Shown in pieces: positions 1 through 8,308 of a stretch of 46,208 bases of DNA. The notes beneath the pieces were generated by a model. It was given only the letters and a program-made list of their open reading frames with translations, did not search any database and was not told the origin of the DNA. The stretch is from Bacilli bacterium (GTDB lineage Bacteria; Bacillota_I; Bacilli_A; RFN20; CAG-826), in assembly GCA_017447305.1 (NCBI GenBank), contig JAFSNY010000087.1, forward strand, positions 1 through 46,208. Direction: 5' to 3'. Position numbers and translations under genes: made by a program. Positions within the stretch are counted from its first letter, which is position 1. Each line of letters opens with the position of its first letter.

Positions 1-26
1 GCTAAACTTAATTCGTCTTGAGACAT
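1..26 (-). CDS. N-terminus of an unidentified protein, cut by the window edge
   Basis: Reading leftwards, an ATG at 26-24 opens a frame that starts MSQDELSL and runs off the window. An AAGGAG ribosome binding site lies at 31-36, four bases before the ATG, which is the main reason to believe the start. Eight codons are too few to assign a family. Confidence 0.5.
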
Positions 27-104
27 ACTTCTCCTTTCATATTAAAGCGTTGGTCCGCATTAATATTGTAAGGAGATTTTTTGATTGGGCAAAACTATAA
101 GTTT

Positions 105-159
105 TACCTCCACCCCAGACTATCTGGGGGTTTTAACTCGCTCATCGTGTTGCACGATG
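105..159. repeat. two adjacent perfect hairpins in the intergenic gap
   Basis: Two hairpins sit next to each other: CCCCAGA-cta-TCTGGGG at 113-129, followed by a short T run at 131-134 on the plus strand, and CATCGTG-ttg-CACGATG at 143-159. With the terminator at 168-194 this makes three hairpins in about 80 bases. The first could terminate a plus-strand transcript. The cluster also resembles subterminal hairpins of IS200/IS605-type elements, but no tnpA or tnpB is near, so that origin is only a guess. Confidence 0.45.
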
Positions 160-167
160 GCTCAGAC

Positions 168-194
168 AAAAAACCACCTCACTAATGGAGGTGG
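168..194 (-). terminator. intrinsic terminator of the GNAT operon
   Basis: On the minus strand CCACCTC (194-188), a seven-base loop and GAGGTGG (180-174) are followed by six T (173-168). The stem overlaps the last codons and the TAG of the GNAT gene, so the gene ends inside its own terminator. Confidence 0.8.
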
Positions 195-616
195 CTAGCA
201 TACTTCATCTTGTACATGATGACATCTTGATCGATGATTTCAAAATTAAATTTCTTATAAAGTTTGATAGCAATAGGGTTATTCCTAAAGACGTATAGTT
301 GAAGGTGAGAATACCTTTTTGTCAGGGTGTTAATGACTTCACTTCCATACCCTTTCCTCTGGAATTCGTTAAAGATATAGAAGTCATCAATTTGAACAAC
401 ATCATCGTTCATCTTGATTAATGTGATATATCCGACATGTTGTTCATCGTGATAAATACGATATATATCTTCAATATGATTTTTGATCCTCTCCTCGACT
501 TGAGGGATGATCTTATCCAGTAAGTTCACTCTGATTTCGTACTTAAGAATGTGCTCTTTAGTTAACCTAAACACTTCAAGATAGTCATCAGTTGTCCCTT
601 TGGATAATATTATCAT
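182..616 (-). CDS. GNAT family N-acetyltransferase
   Basis: A 144-residue single-domain GNAT fold that transfers an acetyl group from acetyl-CoA to an unknown amine. The acetyl-CoA pyrophosphate loop is visible as Q86-R-K-G89-Y-G91, preceded by the beta-4 segment VVQIDDFYIF (about 73-82). The C-terminal signature NNPIAIKLYKKFNF is at about 112-125. The length is normal for a stand-alone acetyltransferase. It lies four bases after a 77-residue gene and is probably cotranscribed with it from the promoter at 930-957. The substrate cannot be read from the sequence. Confidence 0.85.
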   Translation of the reverse strand: MIILSKGTTDDYLEVFRLTKEHILKYEIRVNLLDKIIPQVEERIKNHIEDIYRIYHDEQHVGYITLIKMNDDVVQIDDFYIFNEFQRKGYGSEVINTLTKRYSHLQLYVFRNNPIAIKLYKKFNFEIIDQDVIMYKMKYASHLH

Positions 617-620
617 TTAC

Positions 621-854
621 TTATTCAGCAATAATTAATCTATTGATTCTAAAACGGTTGGAGTAATCACAGACATATTCGATGTTGTGTTTATCGCCTG
701 AAATCGCATATTCATCGTTAACTCTGATGTTAAACATATAGCGTTTGTTATAGTAATTGAACATGAAGTTAATCGCGGAATTGCGAGAATCAAACTTCTT
801 CGAGAATTTGATGGTTTGTCCATCAACAACAGCTTCTAGAGTATACTTTTTCAT
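621..854 (-). CDS. small hypothetical protein, 77 aa
   Basis: I do not recognise this family. It is a small, soluble, charged and aromatic-rich protein (several Y, F and N) with no membrane segment or Cys motif. The start is well supported: AAGGAGG lies 8 bases before the ATG, and a good promoter lies about 75 bases upstream. It is the first gene of a two-gene unit with the GNAT acetyltransferase, separated by four bases, so a functional link with that enzyme is possible but unproven. Confidence 0.75.
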   Translation of the reverse strand: MKKYTLEAVVDGQTIKFSKKFDSRNSAINFMFNYYNKRYMFNIRVNDEYAISGDKHNIEYVCDYSNRFRINRLIIAE

Positions 855-929
855 AAACGTGCCTCCTTAATGCCTTTTAACGTCTTGCCTAGGACGAAGG
901 AGAAACGTTATTTTCCTTCAAGCACCCAT

Positions 930-957
930 ATAATAGTCTCTTTTTTTAGGTTGTCAA
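930..957 (-). promoter_or_regulatory. sigma-A-type promoter of the 77-aa/GNAT operon
   Basis: On the minus strand a perfect -35 TTGACA (957-952) and -10 TATTAT (935-930) are separated by 16 bases. Two palindromes lie just upstream: ATTTTCGAAAAT at 961-972 and ATTTAC-ttt-GTAAAT at 1001-1015. They could be operator sites, but AT-rich palindromes arise easily by chance. Confidence 0.75.
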
Positions 958-1071
958 TACATTTTCGAAAATATTTTTTTAATGTATTTTTTGCCAAACT
1001 ATTTACTTTGTAAATAATAGAGAAACACGCGTGACATGCGCGCGAGAGACAAAATTTTTTTATTTTTTTTC

Positions 1072-1515
1072 TTAAATATTTTTCAAAATATCTTGAACAC
1101 ATTTATCGATGAGATTAACAACGTGTTCAAAGCGATCAGTGTACCAAGGATCTTCGATATATTTGATATCCGGAGTAAACATATAAATCGGATGGATGAT
1201 ATGACGCGAATCATTAAACATTCTTTCAATGATATAGCGGTTTGAATCATCCATGTAGAAGATGTAATCAGCTAGGTCATAATCTTCTTCGGTGATGATG
1301 TTAGCGTAGTGTCTTTCAAAAGGAATATTTCTTCTTTTAAGTTCCCTTTTCATTGGAGGATAGATATCATTACCGATTTCTTCATATGATAAAGCGCGAG
1401 AAACGACCTTAAACTTATCTTCAAGGTGTAATTCTTTAATATATTTATTAAACAGCCACTCGACGGCTGGGGAGCGGCATATATTTCCATGACAAACAAA
1501 GATGATAGTTTTCAT
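1072..1515 (-). CDS. low-molecular-weight protein tyrosine phosphatase
   Basis: A 147-residue cytoplasmic phosphatase. The N-terminal P-loop C8-H-G-N-I-C-R14-S holds the nucleophilic Cys and phosphate-binding Arg (CX5R), and the general acid Asp is in D122-P-W-Y. Both are at the positions usual for this family, and the length is typical. The start overlaps the end of the upstream membrane-protein gene by four bases (ATGA), so the two are translationally coupled. It may act on phosphotyrosine proteins or on an arginine phosphate; the sequence does not decide which. Confidence 0.9.
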   Translation of the reverse strand: MKTIIFVCHGNICRSPAVEWLFNKYIKELHLEDKFKVVSRALSYEEIGNDIYPPMKRELKRRNIPFERHYANIITEEDYDLADYIFYMDDSNRYIIERMFNDSRHIIHPIYMFTPDIKYIEDPWYTDRFEHVVNLIDKCVQDILKNI

Positions 1516-2357
1516 TTCTTGGGTAATTTATATGAAGCAAGGAGTAAAGTGAAGGTGAGAATGGATAAAGTAATAGAAATGCTAAGTCCAGAGATAAGGA
1601 TATTCGTCATTGTTAATTGACGATTCATATGAAGAATGGAAATGATAATCGCATATCCTGTATAGAAAGTTAAGGTGAAGGAAACGAGAGTGTGGGCTAT
1701 CATGAGTTGTTTCTTTTCTCTAATCGTCCCAATTAAACTAATAATCGCAAATACAAGTTTTAATACGAAAAAGACGATGTCTAAGATAAAGAGGAATAAT
1801 GGTTCGTGTAAAGTTTCTCTAAAATAGATGGTTCCAAAGATAGTTAGAACAAATAATAAAGAGAGGGTGAATGTCAAGATATTAGATATTCTCACTCCTC
1901 TAAAATAGGAGTGATTATCATGCGCTTCATCGACATGGACTTGATATACCTTTAAAGCGATGCAGAGAAGATAAAAAATACAAAGAGCGGCAAAATACCA
2001 TAAATCAGTAATCAAATAGACTACGAAATGTGATAAGGCAAAGAGAGTGGAAAATAAGGTGGCAATTGGGGTAAACATGATTTCTCTAAATTTATGTTCG
2101 CCCATGAACTGTTTGACAAAACGGAATTCCACACTCTTCCTTTTTTGTGTTTCAAAATAAATTAAAAAAGCTAGTTCAACGATAAGGAAGATGGTGAGTA
2201 ATCCGAAAATAACACCTTCGATGATGATGAATGTCACTCTTGCTTCATTAGGTGAGAAGGCAATTGGGAAAATAGAAACAAGAACGATTAAGGCCAAAAT
2301 GGTGAGGTGAATCGCCGTATTTCTAAAAGTAAATAATCTTCCTTTTTCTTCTTTCAT
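1512..2357 (-). CDS. multi-spanning membrane protein, unknown function
   Basis: I do not recognise the family. The 281 residues contain about eight hydrophobic segments (for example about 11-33, 43-68, 97-140, 157-176, 185-210, 219-242 and 250-275) and end in a short Lys-rich tail. No transport or catalytic motif is visible. The gene is coupled to the LMW phosphatase by a four-base overlap, which suggests a shared role. The start has no good Shine-Dalgarno: an AAAGGAG lies about 24 bases upstream, too far to serve it. The exact start is therefore uncertain. Confidence 0.7.
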   Translation of the reverse strand: MKEEKGRLFTFRNTAIHLTILALIVLVSIFPIAFSPNEARVTFIIIEGVIFGLLTIFLIVELAFLIYFETQKRKSVEFRFVKQFMGEHKFREIMFTPIATLFSTLFALSHFVVYLITDLWYFAALCIFYLLCIALKVYQVHVDEAHDNHSYFRGVRISNILTFTLSLLFVLTIFGTIYFRETLHEPLFLFILDIVFFVLKLVFAIISLIGTIREKKQLMIAHTLVSFTLTFYTGYAIIISILHMNRQLTMTNILISGLSISITLSILTFTLLLASYKLPKK

Positions 2358-2398
2358 AAACTATTAGAAAAATGATATCACATCTCCTTTTAAATGTG

Positions 2399-2424
2399 AA
2401 AAAAATCCATGTTCCCATGGATTT
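2399..2424 (-). terminator. intrinsic terminator after the DUF4190-like gene
   Basis: On the minus strand AAATCCATG (2424-2416), loop GGAA and CATGGATTT (2411-2403) run into a stretch of seven T (2405-2399). It separates the small membrane-protein gene from the 281-residue membrane-protein gene. Confidence 0.8.
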
Positions 2425-2444
2425 AATTCTTAATAAGCTTTTTA

Positions 2445-2762
2445 TTATTGAGCAGCGGCTGCGGCAGCGATTACAATAGCGACAATCATGTAGATGAACC
2501 AACCGATTGTGGCAACGATACCGACAATTAAAGAGACGATCGAAACTGGTTTTGCGACTCTTCTAAAGACGATAAATGGTTGTTTGTTTGGTTCGACACC
2601 ATTTTTGCAACGTTTCATACCGATAGCGCCTAAAACGATACCTGCTATACTCGCGACTGGAGCGGCGCAGAGTGTTAAAGCGATAAGGGAAAGAATAAAT
2701 GTGACAAGATTATATTGATTATCTTGCTCACTGCCTTCAACTTCTCTAATTTCTTCTGACAT
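2445..2762 (-). CDS. small two-helix membrane protein, DUF4190-like
   Basis: A 105-residue protein with an acidic N-terminus and two hydrophobic segments (about 17-48 and 72-103). The first carries small residues and ends in the pattern GIVLGAIGMKRCK, as is common in DUF4190-type proteins. The C-terminus is a run of alanines (AIVIAAAAAAQ). AAGGAG lies 9 bases before the start. The function of this family is unknown. It is expressed as a single gene closed by the terminator at 2399-2424. Confidence 0.7.
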   Translation of the reverse strand: MSEEIREVEGSEQDNQYNLVTFILSLIALTLCAAPVASIAGIVLGAIGMKRCKNGVEPNKQPFIVFRRVAKPVSIVSLIVGIVATIGWFIYMIVAIVIAAAAAAQ

Positions 2763-2786
2763 AAGAATAATCTCCTTTACTGTATT

Positions 2787-3185
2787 TTAGCATGATTTTT
2801 TACAATCGTGACATAATCCGTATAAAACAACGCGCGAAGCATTGACATCAAAATCATGTTCCATTGATATGTGACTAATTAACTCATCCACTTCTTCGCA
2901 GTCTAGATGAATTAACTTCCCACATTTTTCACAAATAAGATGGAAATGATGATGATCTAAATGGTCGCATAATTGGAAGCAAGCGCTGGTCTTATTATCA
3001 ACGATAATTTTCTTTAATATTCCTTCTTCCACGAGTGAATCTAATACACGATAAAGCGTCGCTCTTGAAATATCGAGTTTTCTTTCATTAATAATCGATA
3101 ATAAAGCTTCCGCGGTGATATGTTCATCGCTAAATTCTTTAATTAGTTCTAAGACGATTTGTCTTTGTTTAGTGTTATATTTCAT
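2787..3185 (-). CDS. Fur-family metal/peroxide-responsive repressor
   Basis: A winged-helix repressor of about 132 residues. The recognition helix region RATLYRVLDSLVEEGIL is followed by the metal-binding dimer domain with a DHHHFHLICEKCG cluster and a C-terminal CHDC pair, which make the structural zinc site (CxxC ... CxxC). Fur, PerR and Zur cannot be separated safely. I chose the ATG at 3185: TTGAGGA lies just before it, and it avoids overlap with the TIR gene that a start at 3203 would need. It is the last gene of the aldo/keto reductase-TIR-Fur unit, an odd partner for a metalloregulator. Confidence 0.88.
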   Translation of the reverse strand: MKYNTKQRQIVLELIKEFSDEHITAEALLSIINERKLDISRATLYRVLDSLVEEGILKKIIVDNKTSACFQLCDHLDHHHFHLICEKCGKLIHLDCEEVDELISHISMEHDFDVNASRVVLYGLCHDCKKSC

Positions 3186-3186
3186 T

Positions 3187-4563
3187 TTAATCCTCAAGTT
3201 CATCGTCTAAATAAGATTCATCGATATAAATTCCATATCCAGAAATGAATCCTGCGCGGAAATAAAATTCTTTAGAAGAGAATAATTCTTCCGCGTCGTC
3301 ATAATAATTTTCCAACCATTCCAAACCTGAGCGATATTCATCGTTTTCTGGATGGTCATGGACTAATAATTTAAATTCAGGAACGAGATAAGAGAAATAT
3401 GCATCTAAGATTCTCTTAGATTGTTTGGATGTGATATTGGCGTTAGAGACAATTTCATCGGAAAGATAAACTTTATCCGCTCCTGATTTTAAAAGGAGAG
3501 AATACATTTGTTTTCCGAGGTGACGATTTCCCGCTCCTGGATCAAGAGAGAGGAGTTCCACCATCGTTTTGACAATTCCTTTTTCATCAGGATAGCCATC
3601 AACATAATCATCATCGAGTTCTTTAAAGAATATTGCTCCACCTTTAGGATTAAGGAATGTTGAGAGAAGTCTTAATGCTGATAAAGGATTTTTTAAATCT
3701 TTTAGGACTAACGTGCAGTCCATGATATCAAAGTATTTGATGTTATTGATTGTTAATAATTCTTCCATCTTCTCCTTGATATTTTCTTCTAAACAACCAG
3801 AGATAAAATGGTTTTCTCCAAATGTCTCTTCACATCCTTCGAGTTCATAATCATGACAAAAGCCGTAGGCTTCAATATTAAATGGACTATCTTCACTCTT
3901 AAAAAGGGTTCTTTTCTTTATTTGTTCGATATCATATAAATCAAGGCAGAAATAATTGAAGTTTTTTCTTCCTTTGAAACAATCTTCTTTAATCATCTTA
4001 GTGACGAGATGATAATCCATCTTTCTTGAGACTTCATAATTTGAAATCATCCATAAGCGATCTTCATCAGTGATATTATGAACGGAATACCAATCGTTAG
4101 ATTTTACGGTGGCTTTCCACGGCTTATTGTTTTCATCTTTCATTCTACGAATGATGCTTTTAATTGAAGCTTCACGCAAATCGGAATTTGAATCATTATA
4201 GGTGAGAATATCATAAGTTGAGATTTTAGATATCTCTTCTTTTTCGTTTGATAAATCAACTTTGGTGTCATAGCCGTTCACCATAATACAGATTATGTTT
4301 TTATTTTGATTGGTCGCATAGATGATTTCTTCTCTCACCCAATCCATTACGTTTTCACCTCTTTTTTGCCAAACTCCTTTGGAGAGGATTAATAAAAAGT
4401 TTGGAGCGTTCCTGATATTCGCTTTTAAAGACTCAGGAAAATCACCGTTACGCATATCGGTTTTATCTAAGTAGGCTTTAACACCTTTCTTTTTAAGTTC
4501 ACTTTTAATTAATGGGGCCCAAGATTCTCCCCCATCACGACGATAAGAAATAAAGATATCCAT
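3187..4563 (-). CDS. TIR domain fused to a degenerate methyltransferase-like domain
   Basis: A 458-residue protein. Residues 1-135 form a TIR domain: it starts DIFISYRRD, and the NADase-type WxxE motif is present as W75-V-R-E78. Residues about 175-400 have the late features of a class I SAM methyltransferase, with a strand-4-like YFDIMDCTLVLKDLKNP, then LNPKGGAIFFKELDDD and a helix/strand tail. The glycine-rich SAM loop is not recognisable, the equivalent stretch reading FNYFCLDLYDIE. I infer that the C-terminal half senses or binds something and the TIR half cleaves NAD or signals. It starts two bases after the reductase gene ends, so it is part of that operon. There is no Shine-Dalgarno of note, so coupling is likely. 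Confidence 0.8.
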   Translation of the reverse strand: MDIFISYRRDGGESWAPLIKSELKKKGVKAYLDKTDMRNGDFPESLKANIRNAPNFLLILSKGVWQKRGENVMDWVREEIIYATNQNKNIICIMVNGYDTKVDLSNEKEEISKISTYDILTYNDSNSDLREASIKSIIRRMKDENNKPWKATVKSNDWYSVHNITDEDRLWMISNYEVSRKMDYHLVTKMIKEDCFKGRKNFNYFCLDLYDIEQIKKRTLFKSEDSPFNIEAYGFCHDYELEGCEETFGENHFISGCLEENIKEKMEELLTINNIKYFDIMDCTLVLKDLKNPLSALRLLSTFLNPKGGAIFFKELDDDYVDGYPDEKGIVKTMVELLSLDPGAGNRHLGKQMYSLLLKSGADKVYLSDEIVSNANITSKQSKRILDAYFSYLVPEFKLLVHDHPENDEYRSGLEWLENYYDDAEELFSSKEFYFRAGFISGYGIYIDESYLDDELED

Positions 4564-4565
4564 AA

Positions 4566-5417
4566 CTAAATCTTTTCTAAATATTCCTTTTTATGTGGTT
4601 TTGGAAACGCTTTATCAATGAGGACGAAGTCTTCTTCACTTAATTCATCAAAAGCGTTTCTCATATTATCTTCTAAATGAGTAATAGACGACGTTTTAAA
4701 CATCGTGATAACGATATGATGACGAATGACAAATGATAACATCAGTGATTCATAAGAGATATTTTTCTTTTTGACGAGTTCCTGTATATAAGGGTTATTG
4801 ACAATAATATCTCGATTTTCTTTATTGCTTCCAAAAGGAGAGTACGCCATAAAGAGGACATTATGTTTCTCGCACCATGGAATCAGATCATATTCCACAC
4901 CTCTTTGAGAGATGTTATATAAGCATTGATTGGCAAAACAATGATTTCCGTTTCGACATTTGAATAATTCTTCCATATCATCAGCATCGAAGTTGGATAC
5001 TCCCCATCTTTTAATGAGACCTAAAGAAACGAGGTTTTCCATCGCATCCACCATTTCTTGAAGATTAACTCTACTTTTCCAGTGGAGAAGATATAAATCG
5101 AAATATTCTAAACCCATGATTTCAAGGGATCTTTTACAAGATTTTAAATAATCACCCTTTAAAGCGTTTTCTGGAAGGATTTTATCAACAACGAAGAAAT
5201 CTTCACGCTTCTTTCCTTTTAAGAATTCTCCAATGACTTTCTCGCTTTTTCCTCTTCCATACATTTCAGCAGTGTCAATAAGTGTCATTTGATACTTTTG
5301 ATAGCCAGTTTCAAAAACATTGATTTCGTCATTTTTCTTACTTGGATCATCACCGATAGTCCAAGTTCCAAAACCAATCTTACAAAGCTTTGTATCTTTT
5401 AATGTGAGATATTTCAT
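4566..5417 (-). CDS. aldo/keto reductase
   Basis: A 283-residue NAD(P)H-dependent oxidoreductase of the TIM-barrel AKR family. The full catalytic tetrad is visible: D48 and Y53 (in DTAEMYGRGKSE), K79 (VVDKI) and H112 (LLHWKS). The length is close to that of short bacterial AKRs. The start is backed by AAGGA just upstream and by an extended -10 (TGATACAAT) about 12 bases before the ATG, giving a very short leader. First gene of the operon that continues into the TIR fusion and the Fur-type repressor. The substrate is unknown. Confidence 0.88.
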   Translation of the reverse strand: MKYLTLKDTKLCKIGFGTWTIGDDPSKKNDEINVFETGYQKYQMTLIDTAEMYGRGKSEKVIGEFLKGKKREDFFVVDKILPENALKGDYLKSCKRSLEIMGLEYFDLYLLHWKSRVNLQEMVDAMENLVSLGLIKRWGVSNFDADDMEELFKCRNGNHCFANQCLYNISQRGVEYDLIPWCEKHNVLFMAYSPFGSNKENRDIIVNNPYIQELVKKKNISYESLMLSFVIRHHIVITMFKTSSITHLEDNMRNAFDELSEEDFVLIDKAFPKPHKKEYLEKI

Positions 5418-5463
5418 ATTTCCTTATATATTGTATCACAATATTCCCATCAGATGGGTATAA

Positions 5464-5492
5464 GAAAAGAGTTACTTTTTTAAGCAACTCTT
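5464..5492 (-). terminator. terminator of the 37-aa peptide gene
   Basis: AAGAGTT (5467-5473) and AACTCTT (5486-5492) form a perfect 7-bp stem. On the minus strand it is followed by TTTTCTT. It begins right at the stop codon of the small peptide gene, supporting that gene as a real transcription unit. Confidence 0.7.
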
Positions 5493-5604
5493 ACTCTCTA
5501 CTTCTCGTGTTGTTAGTGAGATTCCATTTTTTAATCGTAAACATTGATATCAAGTGACATCCCAAGATGACTAAGAATATGAAGACAAATCCTAGGAGAA
5601 TCAC
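5491..5604 (-). CDS. 37-aa single-helix membrane peptide
   Basis: A GTG at 5604-5602 opens a short frame of 37 residues, MILLGFVFIFLVILG... to ...NNTRSRE. One hydrophobic helix (about 2-23) is followed by a short basic and polar tail. The helix resembles the gamma-chain helix of sodium-pumping decarboxylases (OadG), but it is too short to assign. Support comes from context: a TATAAA box (5616-5611) ends six bases before the GTG, and a terminator begins at its stop codon. There is no Shine-Dalgarno, so the mRNA would be leaderless. Confidence 0.5.
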   Translation of the reverse strand: MILLGFVFIFLVILGCHLISMFTIKKWNLTNNTRSRE

Positions 5605-5724
5605 GCTTTTTTTATATCGTTTAATCTATTATAACGATAATAATTGAAGAGTTTATTATAAAGAATTGTTCGAGTATTATTGATTATTTAAGTATTTTAG
5701 TATAAACAAATCGATTTTTATTGC

Positions 5725-5730
5725 TACAAT
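5725..5730 (+). promoter_or_regulatory. extended -10 box of the PAS/EAL gene
   Basis: TTGCTACAAT is an extended -10 (TGn-TACAAT). Ten bases separate it from the ATG at 5741 and four from the GTG at 5735. Transcription would start at or just before the start codon, giving a leaderless mRNA. No convincing -35 is seen. Confidence 0.6.
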
Positions 5731-5740
5731 AAAAGTGTCA

Positions 5741-8308
5741 ATGGATTTTAAGAAATTATCAACATATGAGGCCAGTATGGCATTTTATAATTTGTTCTTT
5801 CGTACAGAACAATCTTTAACTTTGTTTGATTACCTCAACAATTCTTTTTGTGACACGATTATTGAAATAAATGTTAAAGAGAATCGTTTTAAGATTACAT
5901 CGCAAGTTGAGAACAAATACTCACTCGTCATTTCCGATGGTACGTACATCAATCTTTTTGATATGGCCACTGAATATGGGGTTCATCCAGATGATCGAGA
6001 AATATATATCGATTTAATGGACCCTAAAACAATTCTTGATAAATTAAAGAATTCTAAAACACCTAATTTCCGTTTTGCACATTTTAGATACAAACTTAGA
6101 GATGGAAGTTGGAGATGGTCGGAGCAAGCAATTATTACTGGGGAAGAAAATGGCATTCCTGAAGGAATTGTTTATGCTTATATCTTTGATATTCAAAATA
6201 ATAAGAGTCGTGAATTAGGCTTTATTAACGATGAAAAGAACATGTTTATCAACGAAGTTGATGACATCACAAATCTGTACGTTGAGAAGTATTTTATATA
6301 TCGCGCGAATAAACTTGTTAACGAGAAGAATGATATTAAGTGGAGCGCAATTAGTTTAGATATTGAACACTTTAGTTTATTTGATCAATGGTATGGTCGT
6401 GATAGCGGTAATTTCCTCCTAGCGAAAATTGGGCAAATATTCCTATCTATGAATAGAGATTGGGGAGGAGTTTCTGGTTATTTAGGACAAGACCACTTCA
6501 TTGCGATTGTTGAAGATAACGAACAGATTTACGAACGTTTATATAAAGCGGTCCTTAAAGCTATTCGATATTATTCTGTTTCCAGCGGATTCCTTCCAGC
6601 GATTGGTATTTGTCGAGTTAATGACGCAAATAATTTACAAGATGCAATTGATAAATCTAATTTCGCTTCTTCGCTTGCAAAAAAATCCATCAATAGACGC
6701 GTGGTCGTTTATGATCCTTTTGTTAAGACTCAAAACGAGAAGGATTACAAGATGGTCTTAGATGTCATGGAGGCACTTAAAAACGAAGAAATTACCTTCT
6801 ATTTGCAGCCTCAATGTCGTCTTTCAACTGGAAAAGTTGTCGGTGCAGAAGCATTAGCTAGGTGGGTTAAGAAAGATGGAACGGTCGTTCCTCCAGGTGC
6901 GTTTATTCCACTTTTAGAAAAATATGGCTTTATCACAGAATTTGATAAATATATTTGGGAGAGTGTTTGTAAATGGATTAAGAAGATGAAGGATGAAGGA
7001 AAACTTAATGTCCAAGTCTCTCTTAACATATCTTTAATTGATGTTTCCACGATTGATTTAGCGGAATATTTTGATGAGTTAATTAAGAAATATAATTTAT
7101 CTCCTGATATCTTAAAAATAGAAATCACCGAGTCAGCATACGCGCAAACTTCTGAAGAGATTAAGAATCTAGTTGATAACTTCCATAAGAACGGATTTCA
7201 TGTATTAATGGACGATTTTGGAAGCGGATATTCTTCACTTAATGTTCTTAGAAGCTTGGATGTCGATGTCTTAAAACTTGACGCTGCATTCCTTGATTTA
7301 AATGGAGGAGACTTTAATAAAGGAGTCCATATCTTAGAGTCAGTCATCAACATGGCTAAAGTTATTGGAATCCCAATTATTGTCGAAGGTGTGGAAACAG
7401 AAGAGCAGGTTAAATTCTTAGAGGAGCTTGGATGTCGTTATGTTCAAGGCTACCACTTCTATAAACCTATGCCTTATTTAGAATTCGCGAAGCTTATTTC
7501 TAATCCTGATAATGTCGATCCACGTGGATTTATTGTTAAGACCAACGAACAAATTAGAGTAAGAGAATTTATTGATGAAAACATCTATAGCGATACGATG
7601 CTTAATAATATTTTAGGTGCAGTCGCCTTTTATTCTTGGAAGGGTAGGGAGCAGGTCGATATCATCAGATTTAATCAACAATTCTATGAATCTGTTGATG
7701 ACTCTAACTTCCATGGTCGATTGGAAAATATTCAGAATTTCCTTCCTCCTGATGATCGTCCAAAGATCTATGAACTACTTCAAGAAGCAATCGATAATAA
7801 ATTAAATGGATCTCGTGGATCACTTAGATTTATTAAAACTGATAATAATGTCGTTACCTTTTACATGAAGTTTTATTATCTAGGTGTAATTGAAGGATCT
7901 CATAGATTCTATGGCTCTGCGAATAATATCAGTGAATTTGCGGAGATGCGTCAACAAATGTCTTTAATTAACAAATTCTCCTCTGACACGATTATTTTCC
8001 TCAAGAAAAAAGAAGAGAAATGGTCATGTATCATTGCTGCGAATGGACTTGAAAATATAACTGGCATTTCCACTCCTCAACTAGAAAAAGAACTATCTGA
8101 TTTCTCTTTCTTCAATCGTTTAGAGAAATACTCTAAAGATGAGATTCAAAACACCATCGTTAATTCATTGAATAATAAATATAGTTTCTCGATCGTCTTT
8201 ACAATGGACGGGAAAGATAATAAAAGGATCGCCATTAGAATGCAATGTGACCCTGTTTATGATCAAGCCGATAATATCGAATATATTTTAGCGTTTAGAC
8301 TTGCTTAA
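5741..8308 (+). CDS. PAS / degenerate GGDEF / EAL cyclic-di-GMP phosphodiesterase
   Basis: About 855 residues, no membrane segment. Numbered from the GTG at 5735: a PAS-like sensor domain at about 35-155 (FRYKLRDGSWRW is the PAS/PAC hallmark); a GGDEF domain at about 170-330 whose signature is LGQDH (250-254), so cyclase activity is not expected; an EAL domain at about 340-585 with E372-A-L, N431, E463, DDFG (493-496), K514, E551 and Q571 all in place, so c-di-GMP hydrolysis is expected; and a second PAS-like region at about 610-720 with a poorly defined C-terminal module. I prefer ATG 5741 because the -10 box is too close to the GTG. The end overlaps the convergent hpt gene by four bases. 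Confidence 0.88.
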   Translation: MDFKKLSTYEASMAFYNLFFRTEQSLTLFDYLNNSFCDTIIEINVKENRFKITSQVENKYSLVISDGTYINLFDMATEYGVHPDDREIYIDLMDPKTILDKLKNSKTPNFRFAHFRYKLRDGSWRWSEQAIITGEENGIPEGIVYAYIFDIQNNKSRELGFINDEKNMFINEVDDITNLYVEKYFIYRANKLVNEKNDIKWSAISLDIEHFSLFDQWYGRDSGNFLLAKIGQIFLSMNRDWGGVSGYLGQDHFIAIVEDNEQIYERLYKAVLKAIRYYSVSSGFLPAIGICRVNDANNLQDAIDKSNFASSLAKKSINRRVVVYDPFVKTQNEKDYKMVLDVMEALKNEEITFYLQPQCRLSTGKVVGAEALARWVKKDGTVVPPGAFIPLLEKYGFITEFDKYIWESVCKWIKKMKDEGKLNVQVSLNISLIDVSTIDLAEYFDELIKKYNLSPDILKIEITESAYAQTSEEIKNLVDNFHKNGFHVLMDDFGSGYSSLNVLRSLDVDVLKLDAAFLDLNGGDFNKGVHILESVINMAKVIGIPIIVEGVETEEQVKFLEELGCRYVQGYHFYKPMPYLEFAKLISNPDNVDPRGFIVKTNEQIRVREFIDENIYSDTMLNNILGAVAFYSWKGREQVDIIRFNQQFYESVDDSNFHGRLENIQNFLPPDDRPKIYELLQEAIDNKLNGSRGSLRFIKTDNNVVTFYMKFYYLGVIEGSHRFYGSANNISEFAEMRQQMSLINKFSSDTIIFLKKKEEKWSCIIAANGLENITGISTPQLEKELSDFSFFNRLEKYSKDEIQNTIVNSLNNKYSFSIVFTMDGKDNKRIAIRMQCDPVYDQADNIEYILAFRLA

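Noticed and set aside
1036..1245. Plus-strand frame of 69 codons over the phosphatase 3' end
   Set aside because: Overlaps the well-supported phosphatase and begins in low-complexity T-rich DNA without a ribosome binding site.
6811..7128. Minus-strand frame of 105 codons inside the PAS/EAL gene
   Set aside because: Shadow of the EAL coding frame; no ribosome binding site or promoter, and the plus-strand frame has all catalytic motifs.
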